Assembly (NCBI GenBank): GCA_964369625.1 | Contig: CAYJFC010000017.1 | Location: 1 to 27,817, forward strand | Source: CAKOSP01 sp964369625 | Lineage (GTDB): Bacteria; Bacillota_I; Bacilli_A; RF39; UBA660 | DNA: 27,817 nt | Direction: 5' to 3' | Part shown: positions 8,628 through 15,862 of the stretch, piece by piece | Position numbering within the stretch: position 1 is the stretch's first letter | How the letters are laid out: each line of letters begins with the position of its first letter | Made by a program: the position numbers and the translations under genes | Notes under the pieces: generated by a model | Databases searched by the model: none | The model's input: only the letters and a program-made list of their open reading frames with translations | Told to the model about the DNA's origin: nothing

Positions 8628-9191
8628 ATGAATTGGATATTGTTTATACTAGTAATAGTAGTTATTATATTATTATTTATAGCATTTAAAGTAAGAAAAA
8701 GTATAAGTTTAGTAAAAGAAAATAGTGCAAAATGTATTAAATTAGATAAGTTAAATAAAACATATAAATTTAATGAAAATGTAAAAAGAAAAATAGAAAT
8801 AGAATATTTTGTTAAAACAAAAACTGAATTATCTACGATTAATTTTGATAAATTAATTAATGATTTTTTATCAGATAATACTAATAATTTATTTTTAAAT
8901 ATAAAAGGTGCGATTGAAAATGAGAAAAAATATGATGAATATTTAAAAAAATATAACGCTATTGACGATGTTACTGAAGTAGAATTAGTAGCAGTTACTA
9001 ATATGAAACTAAAAACATTTTTATATTTAGAAAACAAAGTATTTAAAGCAGAAAAAGAAAAACCTGTTGTAGATACTAAATTAAATGTAGTAGCAAAATT
9101 TGATACACCTAAGGGTGAAAACAAATATCAAAAAGATAAAATGTATAAGTTTGATGAATTAAAAAAATTTTACAATGAATTAAATCATTAG
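8628..9191 (+). CDS. Membrane-anchored protein of unknown function
   Basis: A 187-residue protein that I do not recognise. Residues 3-20 form one very hydrophobic N-terminal helix followed by KVRK. By the positive-inside rule this puts the 165-residue C-terminal part on the cytoplasmic side. That part is Lys/Glu/Asn-rich, with no cysteines except C36 and probable alpha-helical stretches. The start is preceded by AAGTGGTG and by TATGATAAAAT near 8595. The superoxide reductase gene begins 9 nt after its stop with a strong TAGGAGGT, so the two probably share a transcript. A link to oxidative stress is possible but rests on position alone. Confidence 0.75.
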   Translation: MNWILFILVIVVIILLFIAFKVRKSISLVKENSAKCIKLDKLNKTYKFNENVKRKIEIEYFVKTKTELSTINFDKLINDFLSDNTNNLFLNIKGAIENEKKYDEYLKKYNAIDDVTEVELVAVTNMKLKTFLYLENKVFKAEKEKPVVDTKLNVVAKFDTPKGENKYQKDKMYKFDELKKFYNELNH

Positions 9192-9200
9192 GAGGTAAAG

Positions 9201-9569
9201 ATGAAAATATTTAGATGTAAACATTGTGGTAATGTAATTACTAAATTATCAGATAAGAATATAGATGTACTATGTTGCGGGGAAGTTATGGAAGAACTTA
9301 TTGCTAATACAGTTGATGCTTCTTTAGAAAAACATATTCCAGTAGTGAAGATTAATGGAAATGAAATAAGCGTTCAAGTTGGCGAAATTATGCATCCGAT
9401 GAGTGAAGACCATTATATTGAGTTTATAGTAATTGAAACTGAAAATGGAATTTGTGTAAGAAAATTAAAAGTAAGTGATAATCCAGAGGTAAATAGTTAC
9501 ATAAATAGTAAAGTACTAAACGTGTATGCTTATTGTAATTTACACGGATTATGGAAAAATATAGTTTAA
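9201..9569 (+). CDS. dfx: Desulfoferrodoxin / superoxide reductase
   Basis: Reduces superoxide to hydrogen peroxide without making oxygen, which is the typical superoxide defence of anaerobes. The 122 residues carry both classical iron sites. The N-terminal rubredoxin-like centre I has C6, C9, C25 and C26. The catalytic centre II has H45, H65, H71 and H115 with C112 as the axial sulfur ligand. The E43-K44 pair in EKHIP is the known solvent-facing motif next to the iron. All ligands are present, so this is a full two-iron enzyme rather than neelaredoxin. It follows the membrane-anchored gene by 9 nt and is probably its operon partner. No rubredoxin or rubrerythrin gene is seen nearby. Confidence 0.95.
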   Translation: MKIFRCKHCGNVITKLSDKNIDVLCCGEVMEELIANTVDASLEKHIPVVKINGNEISVQVGEIMHPMSEDHYIEFIVIETENGICVRKLKVSDNPEVNSYINSKVLNVYAYCNLHGLWKNIV

Positions 9570-9587
9570 ATACTATTTTTTTTATGA

Positions 9588-9593
9588 TATGAT
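9588..9593 (+). promoter_or_regulatory. -10 box implying a leaderless transcript
   Basis: TATGAT at 9588-9593 (an overlapping TATGAT lies at 9583-9588). Seven bases on from the last base is 9600, the A of the radical SAM ATG. No Shine-Dalgarno fits between, so the message probably starts at the initiation codon. A weak hairpin (ATAGT/ACTAT, T-run) that ends the dfx transcript lies just upstream, around 9561-9583. Confidence 0.55.
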
Positions 9594-9599
9594 ACTTTT

Positions 9600-10382
9600 A
9601 TGAAAAAGTTTAAAAAAATTTATATTGAAATAACTAATGTATGTAATTTAAAATGTTCATTTTGTCCTCAAGATAATTTGCCTAAAAAAGAATTAACTTT
9701 AGAAGAATTTGAAATAATATTAAATAAAATTAAAGATTATACTAATTATATTTATTTGCATGTTAAAGGAGAACCACTTATACATAGTAAAATAAAGGAG
9801 ATATTAGATCTTTGTTATAAATATAATATGTTTGTAAATATAACTACTAATGGAACCCTTCTAAAAGGTATGTATAACGATTTAATAGGAATTAGAGAGC
9901 TTAACATTTCTTTGCAAAGTATAACTGATTTAAATACTTTAGAGGACATTTTATATTGTGGTAATATTTTAAGTAAATATATGTATGTAGAATATAGACT
10001 GTGGGCTAATAACAAATTTGAAAAAGAAATCAAAGAAGAAATAATAAAAAGATATAATACACTTGATAATAAGTTAGCGCATAATTTATATTTAAGTATA
10101 GATAAGGAATTTATATGGCCTGATTTATTTAATAATATAAATAATGAAAAAGGCACATGTTATGGTACAAGAGATCATATAGCTATATTGGTAAATGGAA
10201 GTGTAGTTCCTTGTTGTTTAGATAGTAAAGGTATAATAAATTTAGGTAACATATTTGAAAATTCTATGGATGAAATAATTAATTCTCAGAGATTTACAGA
10301 AATGAAAAAAGGATTTGAAAATAATATTCTTTGTGAAAAACTATGTAGAAAATGTGGTTTTATAAATAAATTTGTAAATTAA
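9600..10382 (+). CDS. Radical SAM protein with SPASM-type C-terminus
   Basis: A 260-residue radical S-adenosylmethionine enzyme. The cluster motif CxxxCxxC is C15-C19-C22 in CNLKCSFCP, GEP lies at 57-59, and a TNG follows the next strand (83-85). The C-terminal extension has C187, C205-C206, C245, C249 and C252, the layout of a SPASM/twitch domain holding auxiliary Fe-S clusters. Members modify peptides, mature enzymes or act on small molecules. No precursor-peptide gene or partner dehydrogenase is seen next to it, so the substrate is unknown. It is short for a SPASM protein (often 350 or more residues), so the auxiliary domain may be reduced. It seems to be translated from a leaderless transcript. 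Confidence 0.88.
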   Translation: MKKFKKIYIEITNVCNLKCSFCPQDNLPKKELTLEEFEIILNKIKDYTNYIYLHVKGEPLIHSKIKEILDLCYKYNMFVNITTNGTLLKGMYNDLIGIRELNISLQSITDLNTLEDILYCGNILSKYMYVEYRLWANNKFEKEIKEEIIKRYNTLDNKLAHNLYLSIDKEFIWPDLFNNINNEKGTCYGTRDHIAILVNGSVVPCCLDSKGIINLGNIFENSMDEIINSQRFTEMKKGFENNILCEKLCRKCGFINKFVN

Positions 10383-10391
10383 GAGTAAAAT

Positions 10392-10421
10392 AAAAGGTAA
10401 AGTTTTGACACTTTACTTTTT
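10392..10421 (+). terminator. Terminator after the radical SAM gene
   Basis: GTAAAG (10397-10402) pairs with CTTTAC (10411-10416), extended by a G-U and four A-T pairs to the T-run. A TTGACA sits in the loop, but it is 23 bp from the next TATAAT (10434-10439), too far for a standard promoter. Confidence 0.65.
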
Positions 10422-10454
10422 AATTGATAATCTTATAATGGAGGAAATATTAAA

Positions 10455-11471
10455 ATGAAAATAATACAGTATGGATGTGGAAAAATGAGTGAGTACACAA
10501 TAAAATATTTAAAAGAAAAAGGGCATACTTTAGTAGGTGCAATAGATATAAATGAAAGTATAGTTGGAAAAACTATCGAAGGGATAAAAGTTACTCATGT
10601 AAGTGATGCAGATAAATTATTAAAAGAAGTAAAAGCAGATGTAGTTTTAATAACAACAATGAGTCTACTTAATGATTGTGAAGATGCACTTATAGTTTGT
10701 GCAAAAAATGGAGTTAATGCTATAACTATTTGTGAAGAGGCATTCTATGCATATAATTCAAATCCTAATTTAGCAAAAAAAATAGATGAATTAGCAAAAC
10801 AAAATAACTGTACTATAACTGGGACAGGATACCAAGATGCATTTTGGGGTAATTTAATTACAACATTAGCTGGAGCAACACATAAAATAACAAAAATAAA
10901 AGGTAGTAGTTCTTATAACGTTGAAGATTATGGATTAGCACTTGCTAAAGCACACGGCGCAGGATTATCTATAGGAGAATTTGAAAAGCAAATAGCATCA
11001 GCAGATAATATATCAATAGATCAAAGAAAAGATCTTATTGATAAAGGCGAATTTTTACCTAGTTATATGTGGAATGTGAATGGATGGTTATGCGATAAAT
11101 TGAATTTAACAGTTGTAAATCAAATTCAAAAATGTGTTCCAACATTTAATAATGAAGATATTAATTCATCTACATTAAATATGACTATACCAAAAGGAAG
11201 TGCAACTGGTATGAGTGCAGTTGTTATAACAGAAACTAAAGAAGGAATTATTTTAGAAACTGAGTGTATTGGAAAAGTTTATTCAGATAAAGATTATGAC
11301 ACTAATAAATGGTCTATAGAAGGTGAACCTTCAACAAGTTTAGTTATTGATAAACCAGATACAGTTAAACTTACTTGTGCCACTATGATAAATCGTATTG
11401 AAGATGTGGTGAATTCTAAACCAGGATTCATACCAACAAGTAAAATGGGCGAATTAAAATTTAGACAATAA
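10455..11471 (+). CDS. DapB-fold NAD(P)-dependent dehydrogenase, resembles 2,4-diaminopentanoate dehydrogenase
   Basis: A 338-residue Rossmann oxidoreductase. The N-terminus QYGCGKM (residues 5-11) is the GxGxxM nucleotide-binding loop of the dihydrodipicolinate-reductase-type fold, followed by an acidic residue at the end of strand 2 (GAIDI). The length and C-terminal layout resemble 2,4-diaminopentanoate dehydrogenase of ornithine fermentation and related diaminopimelate/amino acid dehydrogenases rather than true DapB (about 270 residues). No other ornithine-degradation gene is in the window, so the substrate is uncertain. GGAGG (10440-10444) gives the start. It is monocistronic, ending in a strong bidirectional terminator. 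Confidence 0.75.
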   Translation: MKIIQYGCGKMSEYTIKYLKEKGHTLVGAIDINESIVGKTIEGIKVTHVSDADKLLKEVKADVVLITTMSLLNDCEDALIVCAKNGVNAITICEEAFYAYNSNPNLAKKIDELAKQNNCTITGTGYQDAFWGNLITTLAGATHKITKIKGSSSYNVEDYGLALAKAHGAGLSIGEFEKQIASADNISIDQRKDLIDKGEFLPSYMWNVNGWLCDKLNLTVVNQIQKCVPTFNNEDINSSTLNMTIPKGSATGMSAVVITETKEGIILETECIGKVYSDKDYDTNKWSIEGEPSTSLVIDKPDTVKLTCATMINRIEDVVNSKPGFIPTSKMGELKFRQ

Positions 11472-11502
11472 AAAAGATTTAAGAATATTCTTAAATCTTT
11501 TT
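11471..11502. terminator. Bidirectional terminator
   Basis: A perfect 15-bp inverted repeat, AAAAAGATTTAAGAA (11471-11485) and TTCTTAAATCTTTTT (11488-11502). T-runs on both strands let it end the plus-strand dehydrogenase gene and the minus-strand zinc-ribbon gene that converge on it. Confidence 0.9.
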
Positions 11503-11504
11503 AA

Positions 11505-11675
11505 TTAATTAAAATCTCTTCTTGGTTTAGCTTTTCTAGCGTCACGACAAGATTTACATCTTTGAGGTTTGCTAAAACCTTTTTCAGCATAAAATTCTTG
11601 ATCTCTTACAGTAAAAGTAAATTCATTGTTACATTCTTTACATACTATAGTTTCATCTTTTTTTTCGTTTTCCAT
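11505..11675 (-). CDS. Small zinc-ribbon protein (zf-trcl type)
   Basis: A 56-residue reading frame on the minus strand. It starts at 11675 with AAGGAGG (plus-strand 11683-11689) 7 nt upstream, a very good initiation site. It has two CxxC knuckles, C12-C15 (VCKEC) and C40-C43 (RCKSC), separated by FTVRDQEFYAEKGF. That spacing and the KGFxxxPxRC signature match the small 'probable zinc-ribbon' proteins common in Firmicutes. Zinc binding is inferred from the family and its function is not known. The C-terminus is Lys/Arg-rich, which would suit nucleic-acid or ribosome contact. It converges with the dehydrogenase gene on a shared terminator. Confidence 0.88.
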   Translation of the reverse strand: MENEKKDETIVCKECNNEFTFTVRDQEFYAEKGFSKPQRCKSCRDARKAKPRRDFN

Positions 11676-11782
11676 TATTAGTCCTCCTTACACATATTTA
11701 ATTTAGTTAATAGTTTAGATAAATGTGAACTAATAATTAAATCTGTTACTAATTTACCACATATTTGTAAAAAAAGCAACAT

Positions 11783-11797
11783 ATACTGATTCTGTAT
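11783..11797. promoter_or_regulatory. Candidate operator, 7-1-7 inverted repeat
   Basis: ATACTGA, one base, TCTGTAT: the arms match at 6 of 7 positions. It ends 4 bp before the -35 box of the DUF362 gene and also lies upstream of the divergent zinc-ribbon gene. The 7-1-7 geometry is that of Fur-family boxes, but the sequence is not a known Fur, PerR or Zur consensus, so only the symmetry supports it. The rest of the 11690-11800 interval shows nothing I can name. Confidence 0.3.
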
Positions 11798-11801
11798 CAT
11801 A

Positions 11802-11830
11802 TTGTGTCTATATATAATAAATGTTATACT
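11802..11830 (+). promoter_or_regulatory. Promoter of the DUF362 gene
   Basis: TTGTGT (11802-11807), 17 bp, TATACT (11825-11830). The predicted start near 11837 rules out the longer in-frame reading of the gene from 11804. Confidence 0.65.
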
Positions 11831-11848
11831 ATAAATGAGGAGAAAATT

Positions 11849-12865
11849 ATGAACAAAGTATATTTTAAAAAATTAGAAAATTTAGAAGATTCTATAAATG
11901 ATATAGTGCATTCAATGTTACAAATGGTTAAAGAAAAAGAAAACATACAATTAAAAGGAACGGTTCCTCTAAAAGTCCATTTTGGTGAAAAAGGAAATGA
12001 CACATATATAAAATCTGATTATATGAATGGTGTTAAAAAATTTTTAAAAGAGGAAAATGTAGATACATGTTATATAGAAACTAATGTTTTATATAAGGGG
12101 GAAAGAACATTTAAAGATTCACATATAAAGCTTGCAAAAGAACATGGTTTTGATGATTTAGATATTGTAATTGCTGATGGCGATGAAGAAAATATGTATA
12201 ATGAAGTAGAGATAAATCAAAAGAATTTTAAATCTTGTAAAATAGGTTATGCATATAAAGATTATAATCAATACATGATTATTTCACATTTTAAAGGTCA
12301 TGGAATGGCAGGATTTGGTGGTGCAATAAAACAACTTGCTATGGGATTTGCTTCACGTGGTGGTAAACTTCATCAACATTCACAAAGTGTACCAATAATT
12401 AATGAAGATGCATGTATATCTTGCGGTGCTTGTGTAATGAAATGTCCAGTAGAAGCCATTATAATGGATGATAAAGCTAAAATAATTCCAGAAAAATGTG
12501 TTGGATGTGCATCATGCACAACAATTTGCCCAGTAGAGGCTATTACTAATAGTTGGCAAGTATCTAATTTTCATGAAAAATTAGCGGAATATGCATATGC
12601 AGCAACTAGAGGTAAAGAAAATATTTATATTCAATACGCATTTAATATAACAGCAGAATGTGATTGTTTTGGTGGTAAACAAGATATTATCTCACCAAAC
12701 ATTGGAGTATTTGTTTCTACAGATCCAGTAGCAATTGATCAAGCAACGTATGATAAATATGAATCACTTAATACGGGACATAGTTTTGAAACAGCAAATA
12801 TAACACTTAAACATGCCGAGGATATTGGACTTGGTTCAAGAAAGTATGACTTAATTGAATTATAA
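11849..12865 (+). CDS. DUF362 protein with two 4Fe-4S ferredoxin motifs
   Basis: A 338-residue iron-sulfur protein. The N-terminal and C-terminal parts form the DUF362 domain (KVHFGEKGN near 42-50, HFKGHGMAGFGGAIKQLAMG near 147-166). Inserted between them is a ferredoxin module with two CxxCxxCxxxCP motifs, Cys 189/192/195/199 and 217/220/223/227, each followed by VEAI. DUF362 proteins are often annotated as ferredoxins or electron-transfer proteins; their reaction is not established. The start at 11849 is chosen for GAGGAG (11837-11842) and because the alternative at 11804 lies upstream of the promoter. The gene at 12906 follows after 40 nt with no clear terminator between, so the two may be cotranscribed. 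Confidence 0.88.
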   Translation: MNKVYFKKLENLEDSINDIVHSMLQMVKEKENIQLKGTVPLKVHFGEKGNDTYIKSDYMNGVKKFLKEENVDTCYIETNVLYKGERTFKDSHIKLAKEHGFDDLDIVIADGDEENMYNEVEINQKNFKSCKIGYAYKDYNQYMIISHFKGHGMAGFGGAIKQLAMGFASRGGKLHQHSQSVPIINEDACISCGACVMKCPVEAIIMDDKAKIIPEKCVGCASCTTICPVEAITNSWQVSNFHEKLAEYAYAATRGKENIYIQYAFNITAECDCFGGKQDIISPNIGVFVSTDPVAIDQATYDKYESLNTGHSFETANITLKHAEDIGLGSRKYDLIEL

Positions 12866-12905
12866 TTTATATTTTTAAGATTAAATAAAAAAAGGAGTTT
12901 GTTAT

Positions 12906-13538
12906 ATGAGAAAAAGAATAATAATAGCTGCCATAATTTCGATTATGATAATAATAATTTTTGGAATTATATTATTAAGTTTTAAAGATATCAATGCATA
13001 TTATTTTTATGTAAATGGCGATGATAGAATAGATATATTATTAAACAAAAATAAAAAATGTATATATAATGACACATATCTTAATTATGTAGATGAAAAA
13101 TGTTCTTATACCATATTATTTGATAAATTAACGATTAAATTTGATGATAATGAAATAGTGTATGAATTTAGTGATAATAAATTAATGTCTATTTCTAATG
13201 AAAAAATCATTTTAGATATAGAAACTAAAAATATATCTGTATTTTTAAAAATTGACAGTACCTTAGATAATATTAATGAAATTGATTATTATTTTAAAAA
13301 TAATAATTATATAGATAAATATATATTTACCAGCAAAGAAGACTCTAAAAACCAAATGATAGAAAACGATCCCTCAGTAGAACACATATTTGAATTTCTT
13401 GATGAAAACCCACTATTAGATAGTTATTATGTTATCTTAAAATCTGATGAATATTATAATAAATTAATTAATGAATTAAATGAATATGATTTTATAGAAG
13501 ATATAAAAGTATTAGAAAGAGATTTTAATATAGATTAA
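12906..13538 (+). CDS. Membrane-anchored protein with an FtsX-ectodomain-like region
   Basis: A 210-residue protein with one N-terminal hydrophobic helix (about 5-25, after MRKR), placing the rest outside the membrane. Residues 30-105 form a beta-rich segment that I do not recognise, with C52 and C66 as a possible disulfide. Residues 110-206 read like the extracellular domain of FtsX: ISVFLKIDSTLDNINEI, then a strand with FTSKEDSK, then ENPLLDSYYVILK (167-179), then LNEYDFIEDIKVLE. In FtsX this domain sits between the first two membrane helices and controls peptidoglycan hydrolases. Here no permease helices follow, and no FtsE gene is near. The start is supported by AGGAG (12893-12897). The FtsX link is a pattern judgement, so it is moderately uncertain. 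Confidence 0.7.
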   Translation: MRKRIIIAAIISIMIIIIFGIILLSFKDINAYYFYVNGDDRIDILLNKNKKCIYNDTYLNYVDEKCSYTILFDKLTIKFDDNEIVYEFSDNKLMSISNEKIILDIETKNISVFLKIDSTLDNINEIDYYFKNNNYIDKYIFTSKEDSKNQMIENDPSVEHIFEFLDENPLLDSYYVILKSDEYYNKLINELNEYDFIEDIKVLERDFNID

Positions 13539-13609
13539 TTTTTTCTACTTGAAGTTATATTAGATATTTTTATTAAATTATGAACTTATGATTAATGGTT
13601 ATTAAAATG

Positions 13610-13636
13610 AAAGACTATCAATTAGTCTTTTTTTTT
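13610..13636 (+). terminator. Terminator after the FtsX-ectodomain-like gene
   Basis: AAAGACTA (13610-13617) pairs with TAGTCTTT (13623-13630) around a 5-nt loop, then a T-run to 13636. It ends 2 bp before the next gene's -10 box. Confidence 0.85.
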
Positions 13637-13638
13637 GA

Positions 13639-13644
13639 TACAAT
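13639..13644 (+). promoter_or_regulatory. -10 box implying a leaderless U32 transcript
   Basis: TACAAT at 13639-13644, 7 bases before the ATG at 13651. Only AAGCAC lies between them, so there is no room for a Shine-Dalgarno site and the transcript should begin at the start codon. Confidence 0.5.
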
Positions 13645-13650
13645 AAGCAC

Positions 13651-15849
13651 ATGAAAAAAGAATTATTATGTCCAGTAGGAAATATGGACGCAATGCATGC
13701 TGCCGTGCATAATGGTGCTGATGCCATTTACTTAGGTGGAAAGACTTTCGGAGCAAGAGCTTTTGCTCAAAATTTTACAGACCAGCAGTTAGTTGAAGTT
13801 ATTAATTATGCTCATGAGTATAATGTAAAAGTATATATTACAGTAAATACATTAATTAAAGATGAAGAAATTACAAATGCACTAGAATTTGTAGAAATGC
13901 TTCATAAAAATAATGTTGATGCAATAATTTTACAAGATATTGGGCTTGCTAATTTAATTAAAAAAATGTATCCTAATTTAGAACTTCATGCATCAACTCA
14001 AATGCATAATTTAGATAAGTTTAGTATTAAGTTTCTAAAACAACTAGGGTTTAAAAGAGTAGTATTAGCAAGAGAAACTTCCTTAAAAGAAATTAATAAT
14101 TTAAATAGTGAATTAGAATTAGAAGGATTTATACATGGAGCATTATGTATGAGTTATTCTGGACAGTGTTTATTATCTAGTATGGCTATGAATAGAAGTG
14201 GAAATAGAGGAGCTTGTTCACAGCTTTGTAGGATGCCATATAAATTATATGTAGACGATAAAAAAATCGAAAAAGAAGGAGAATATTTATTAAGTCCTAA
14301 AGATTTAAATTCTACTGAAATTTTTGATGAAATAATGGAAAGTAATTTACATTCACTAAAAATAGAAGGTAGAATGAAATCTGCACAATATGTAGCAGTT
14401 GTTACAAGACTTTATCGCAAATTAATAGATGCTTACTATAGTAAAAAAAATGCAGATATATCAAGTGAAAATAAAGCTTTGAAACAATTATTTAATCGTG
14501 GGTATACTTTAGGTCATTTAAAAGAAAAAGATAACTATTTATCACTTAAAAGAGGAAATCATCAAGGTGTAAAAATTGGTGAAGTTATAAATATAACAGA
14601 TAATAATATAACTATTAAACTTACAGATACTTTATATGTAGGTGATGGAATAAAATTTGATAAAAGTGATTTAGGTATGAATGTATTTAATATTTATAAA
14701 AATAGAGAAATAATAAAAGAAGCTTTTAAAGGCGATATTATAAACGTACCAAATAAATTAAAACTAAAAGAATTAGATACTGTTTTAAAAACTGATGATG
14801 TTAGACTAAATAATTCATTAAAGTTATATGAAGAAAAGAAAATAAATTTAAATATATTAGTAGAAGCTAAATTAGGTAAACCACTTAAGATAACAATGGA
14901 AGATGAAAAAAATAGTATCGCTAAAACAGGTGAAGTTGTAACTAAAGCAGAAAATAAAGAAATAACTAAGGATGATATTATATCTAAAGTTACAAAACTA
15001 GGAAGTACATTATATAAAGCAAATAACGTAGAAATTAATAAAGATGATAACATTTTTGTTAGATTATCAGATATAAATAATTTAAGAAGAGAAATAGTAG
15101 AAAATCTAATAATTAAAAGAAAAATCACAATTAATAATTTTGTAAAAAACACTATTAATTATGAATTTAATGATATTAATAGCGATGTAGAATTATCTGT
15201 ATTTGTCAGAAATGAATCACAGCTTAACATTGTAAAAAAATATCCAGTTAAAAGAATTTATACTTCAGATTATGAACTTTATAAGAATAACAAAGATTTA
15301 AACATTTTTTATGAAGTAAATACATTTGAAAAACAAAAATTTAATAATGATAAATTATTAGTTAACAGTACAAGTGATATTATAAAATATGCTGATAATA
15401 CACTACAGTTAAATTACAATTTGAATGTTTTTAATTCTTATACACTTGATTATTTAAACAAATATGGAATATGTACTTTTTCACCAGAATTAAATTTAGA
15501 AGATTATAAAAAAATAAATCGTAAAATAATAAATGGTGGAGAACTTCTTATATATGGTAAAGTAAAAGTAATGACTATGAAAAATTGTGCTATTTTTAAT
15601 AAACCAATATGTGATAAATGTAATTTTAAAGATTCAAATAAATATCTTTTAGATAGTTTTAATAGAAAATATCATTTAACATGTCATGAGGGAATTAACT
15701 ATTTATATCATCATAAAAATATAATGAAAATTATTGATTTAAGAGAATATGAATTTTTAGGAATAAGAAAATTTAGAATTGACTTCTTTGATGAAAAAAT
15801 ATCAGAAATTAATAATATTTTAAATGAGTATATAGAAAAAATCCACTAG
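13651..15849 (+). CDS. U32-family protein with DUF3656-type extension (RlhA-like RNA hydroxylase)
   Basis: A 732-residue member of the U32 'collagenase-like peptidase' family, now known to include RNA hydroxylases such as RlhA (23S rRNA C2501) and TrhP/YegQ (tRNA U34). The N-terminal TIM-barrel part starts ELLCPVGNMDAMHAAV. The signature around residues 157-176, ending in C166 and C173, plus C189 and C193, gives the four conserved cysteines that bind an Fe-S cluster in the hydroxylases. The middle and C-terminal part (from about 380) matches the long RlhA-type architecture with DUF3656 better than the shorter Bacillus YrrN/YrrO. Additional cysteines occur near 650-690. Which RNA is modified cannot be told from sequence. 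It appears leaderless, and its stop lies in a bidirectional terminator. Confidence 0.85.
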   Translation: MKKELLCPVGNMDAMHAAVHNGADAIYLGGKTFGARAFAQNFTDQQLVEVINYAHEYNVKVYITVNTLIKDEEITNALEFVEMLHKNNVDAIILQDIGLANLIKKMYPNLELHASTQMHNLDKFSIKFLKQLGFKRVVLARETSLKEINNLNSELELEGFIHGALCMSYSGQCLLSSMAMNRSGNRGACSQLCRMPYKLYVDDKKIEKEGEYLLSPKDLNSTEIFDEIMESNLHSLKIEGRMKSAQYVAVVTRLYRKLIDAYYSKKNADISSENKALKQLFNRGYTLGHLKEKDNYLSLKRGNHQGVKIGEVINITDNNITIKLTDTLYVGDGIKFDKSDLGMNVFNIYKNREIIKEAFKGDIINVPNKLKLKELDTVLKTDDVRLNNSLKLYEEKKINLNILVEAKLGKPLKITMEDEKNSIAKTGEVVTKAENKEITKDDIISKVTKLGSTLYKANNVEINKDDNIFVRLSDINNLRREIVENLIIKRKITINNFVKNTINYEFNDINSDVELSVFVRNESQLNIVKKYPVKRIYTSDYELYKNNKDLNIFYEVNTFEKQKFNNDKLLVNSTSDIIKYADNTLQLNYNLNVFNSYTLDYLNKYGICTFSPELNLEDYKKINRKIINGGELLIYGKVKVMTMKNCAIFNKPICDKCNFKDSNKYLLDSFNRKYHLTCHEGINYLYHHKNIMKIIDLREYEFLGIRKFRIDFFDEKISEINNILNEYIEKIH

Positions 15850-15862
15850 TTAGTGGATTTTT
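15837..15862. terminator. Bidirectional terminator between convergent genes
   Basis: AAAAATCCACTA (15837-15848) and TAGTGGATTTTT (15851-15862) are perfect complements. The plus-strand stop (15847-15849) and the minus-strand stop (15850-15852) both lie at the tip, so the hairpin serves both genes and forms their last codons. Confidence 0.9.

Noticed and set aside
8573..9124. A 183-residue frame on the minus strand opposite the membrane-anchored gene
   Set aside because: It lies antisense to a gene with a good start context and an operon partner, and the translation is a Phe/Ser/Leu-rich mirror of AT-rich coding sequence.
9600..10382. Radical SAM/SPASM gene as part of a ribosomal peptide (RiPP) cluster
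   Set aside because: No short precursor frame, transporter or protease gene lies next to it; both neighbours are separated by terminators.
10405..10439. TTGACA with a downstream TATAAT as a promoter for the dehydrogenase gene
   Set aside because: The spacing is 23 bp, and the TTGACA lies in the loop of a terminator hairpin. Only the -10 box is credible.
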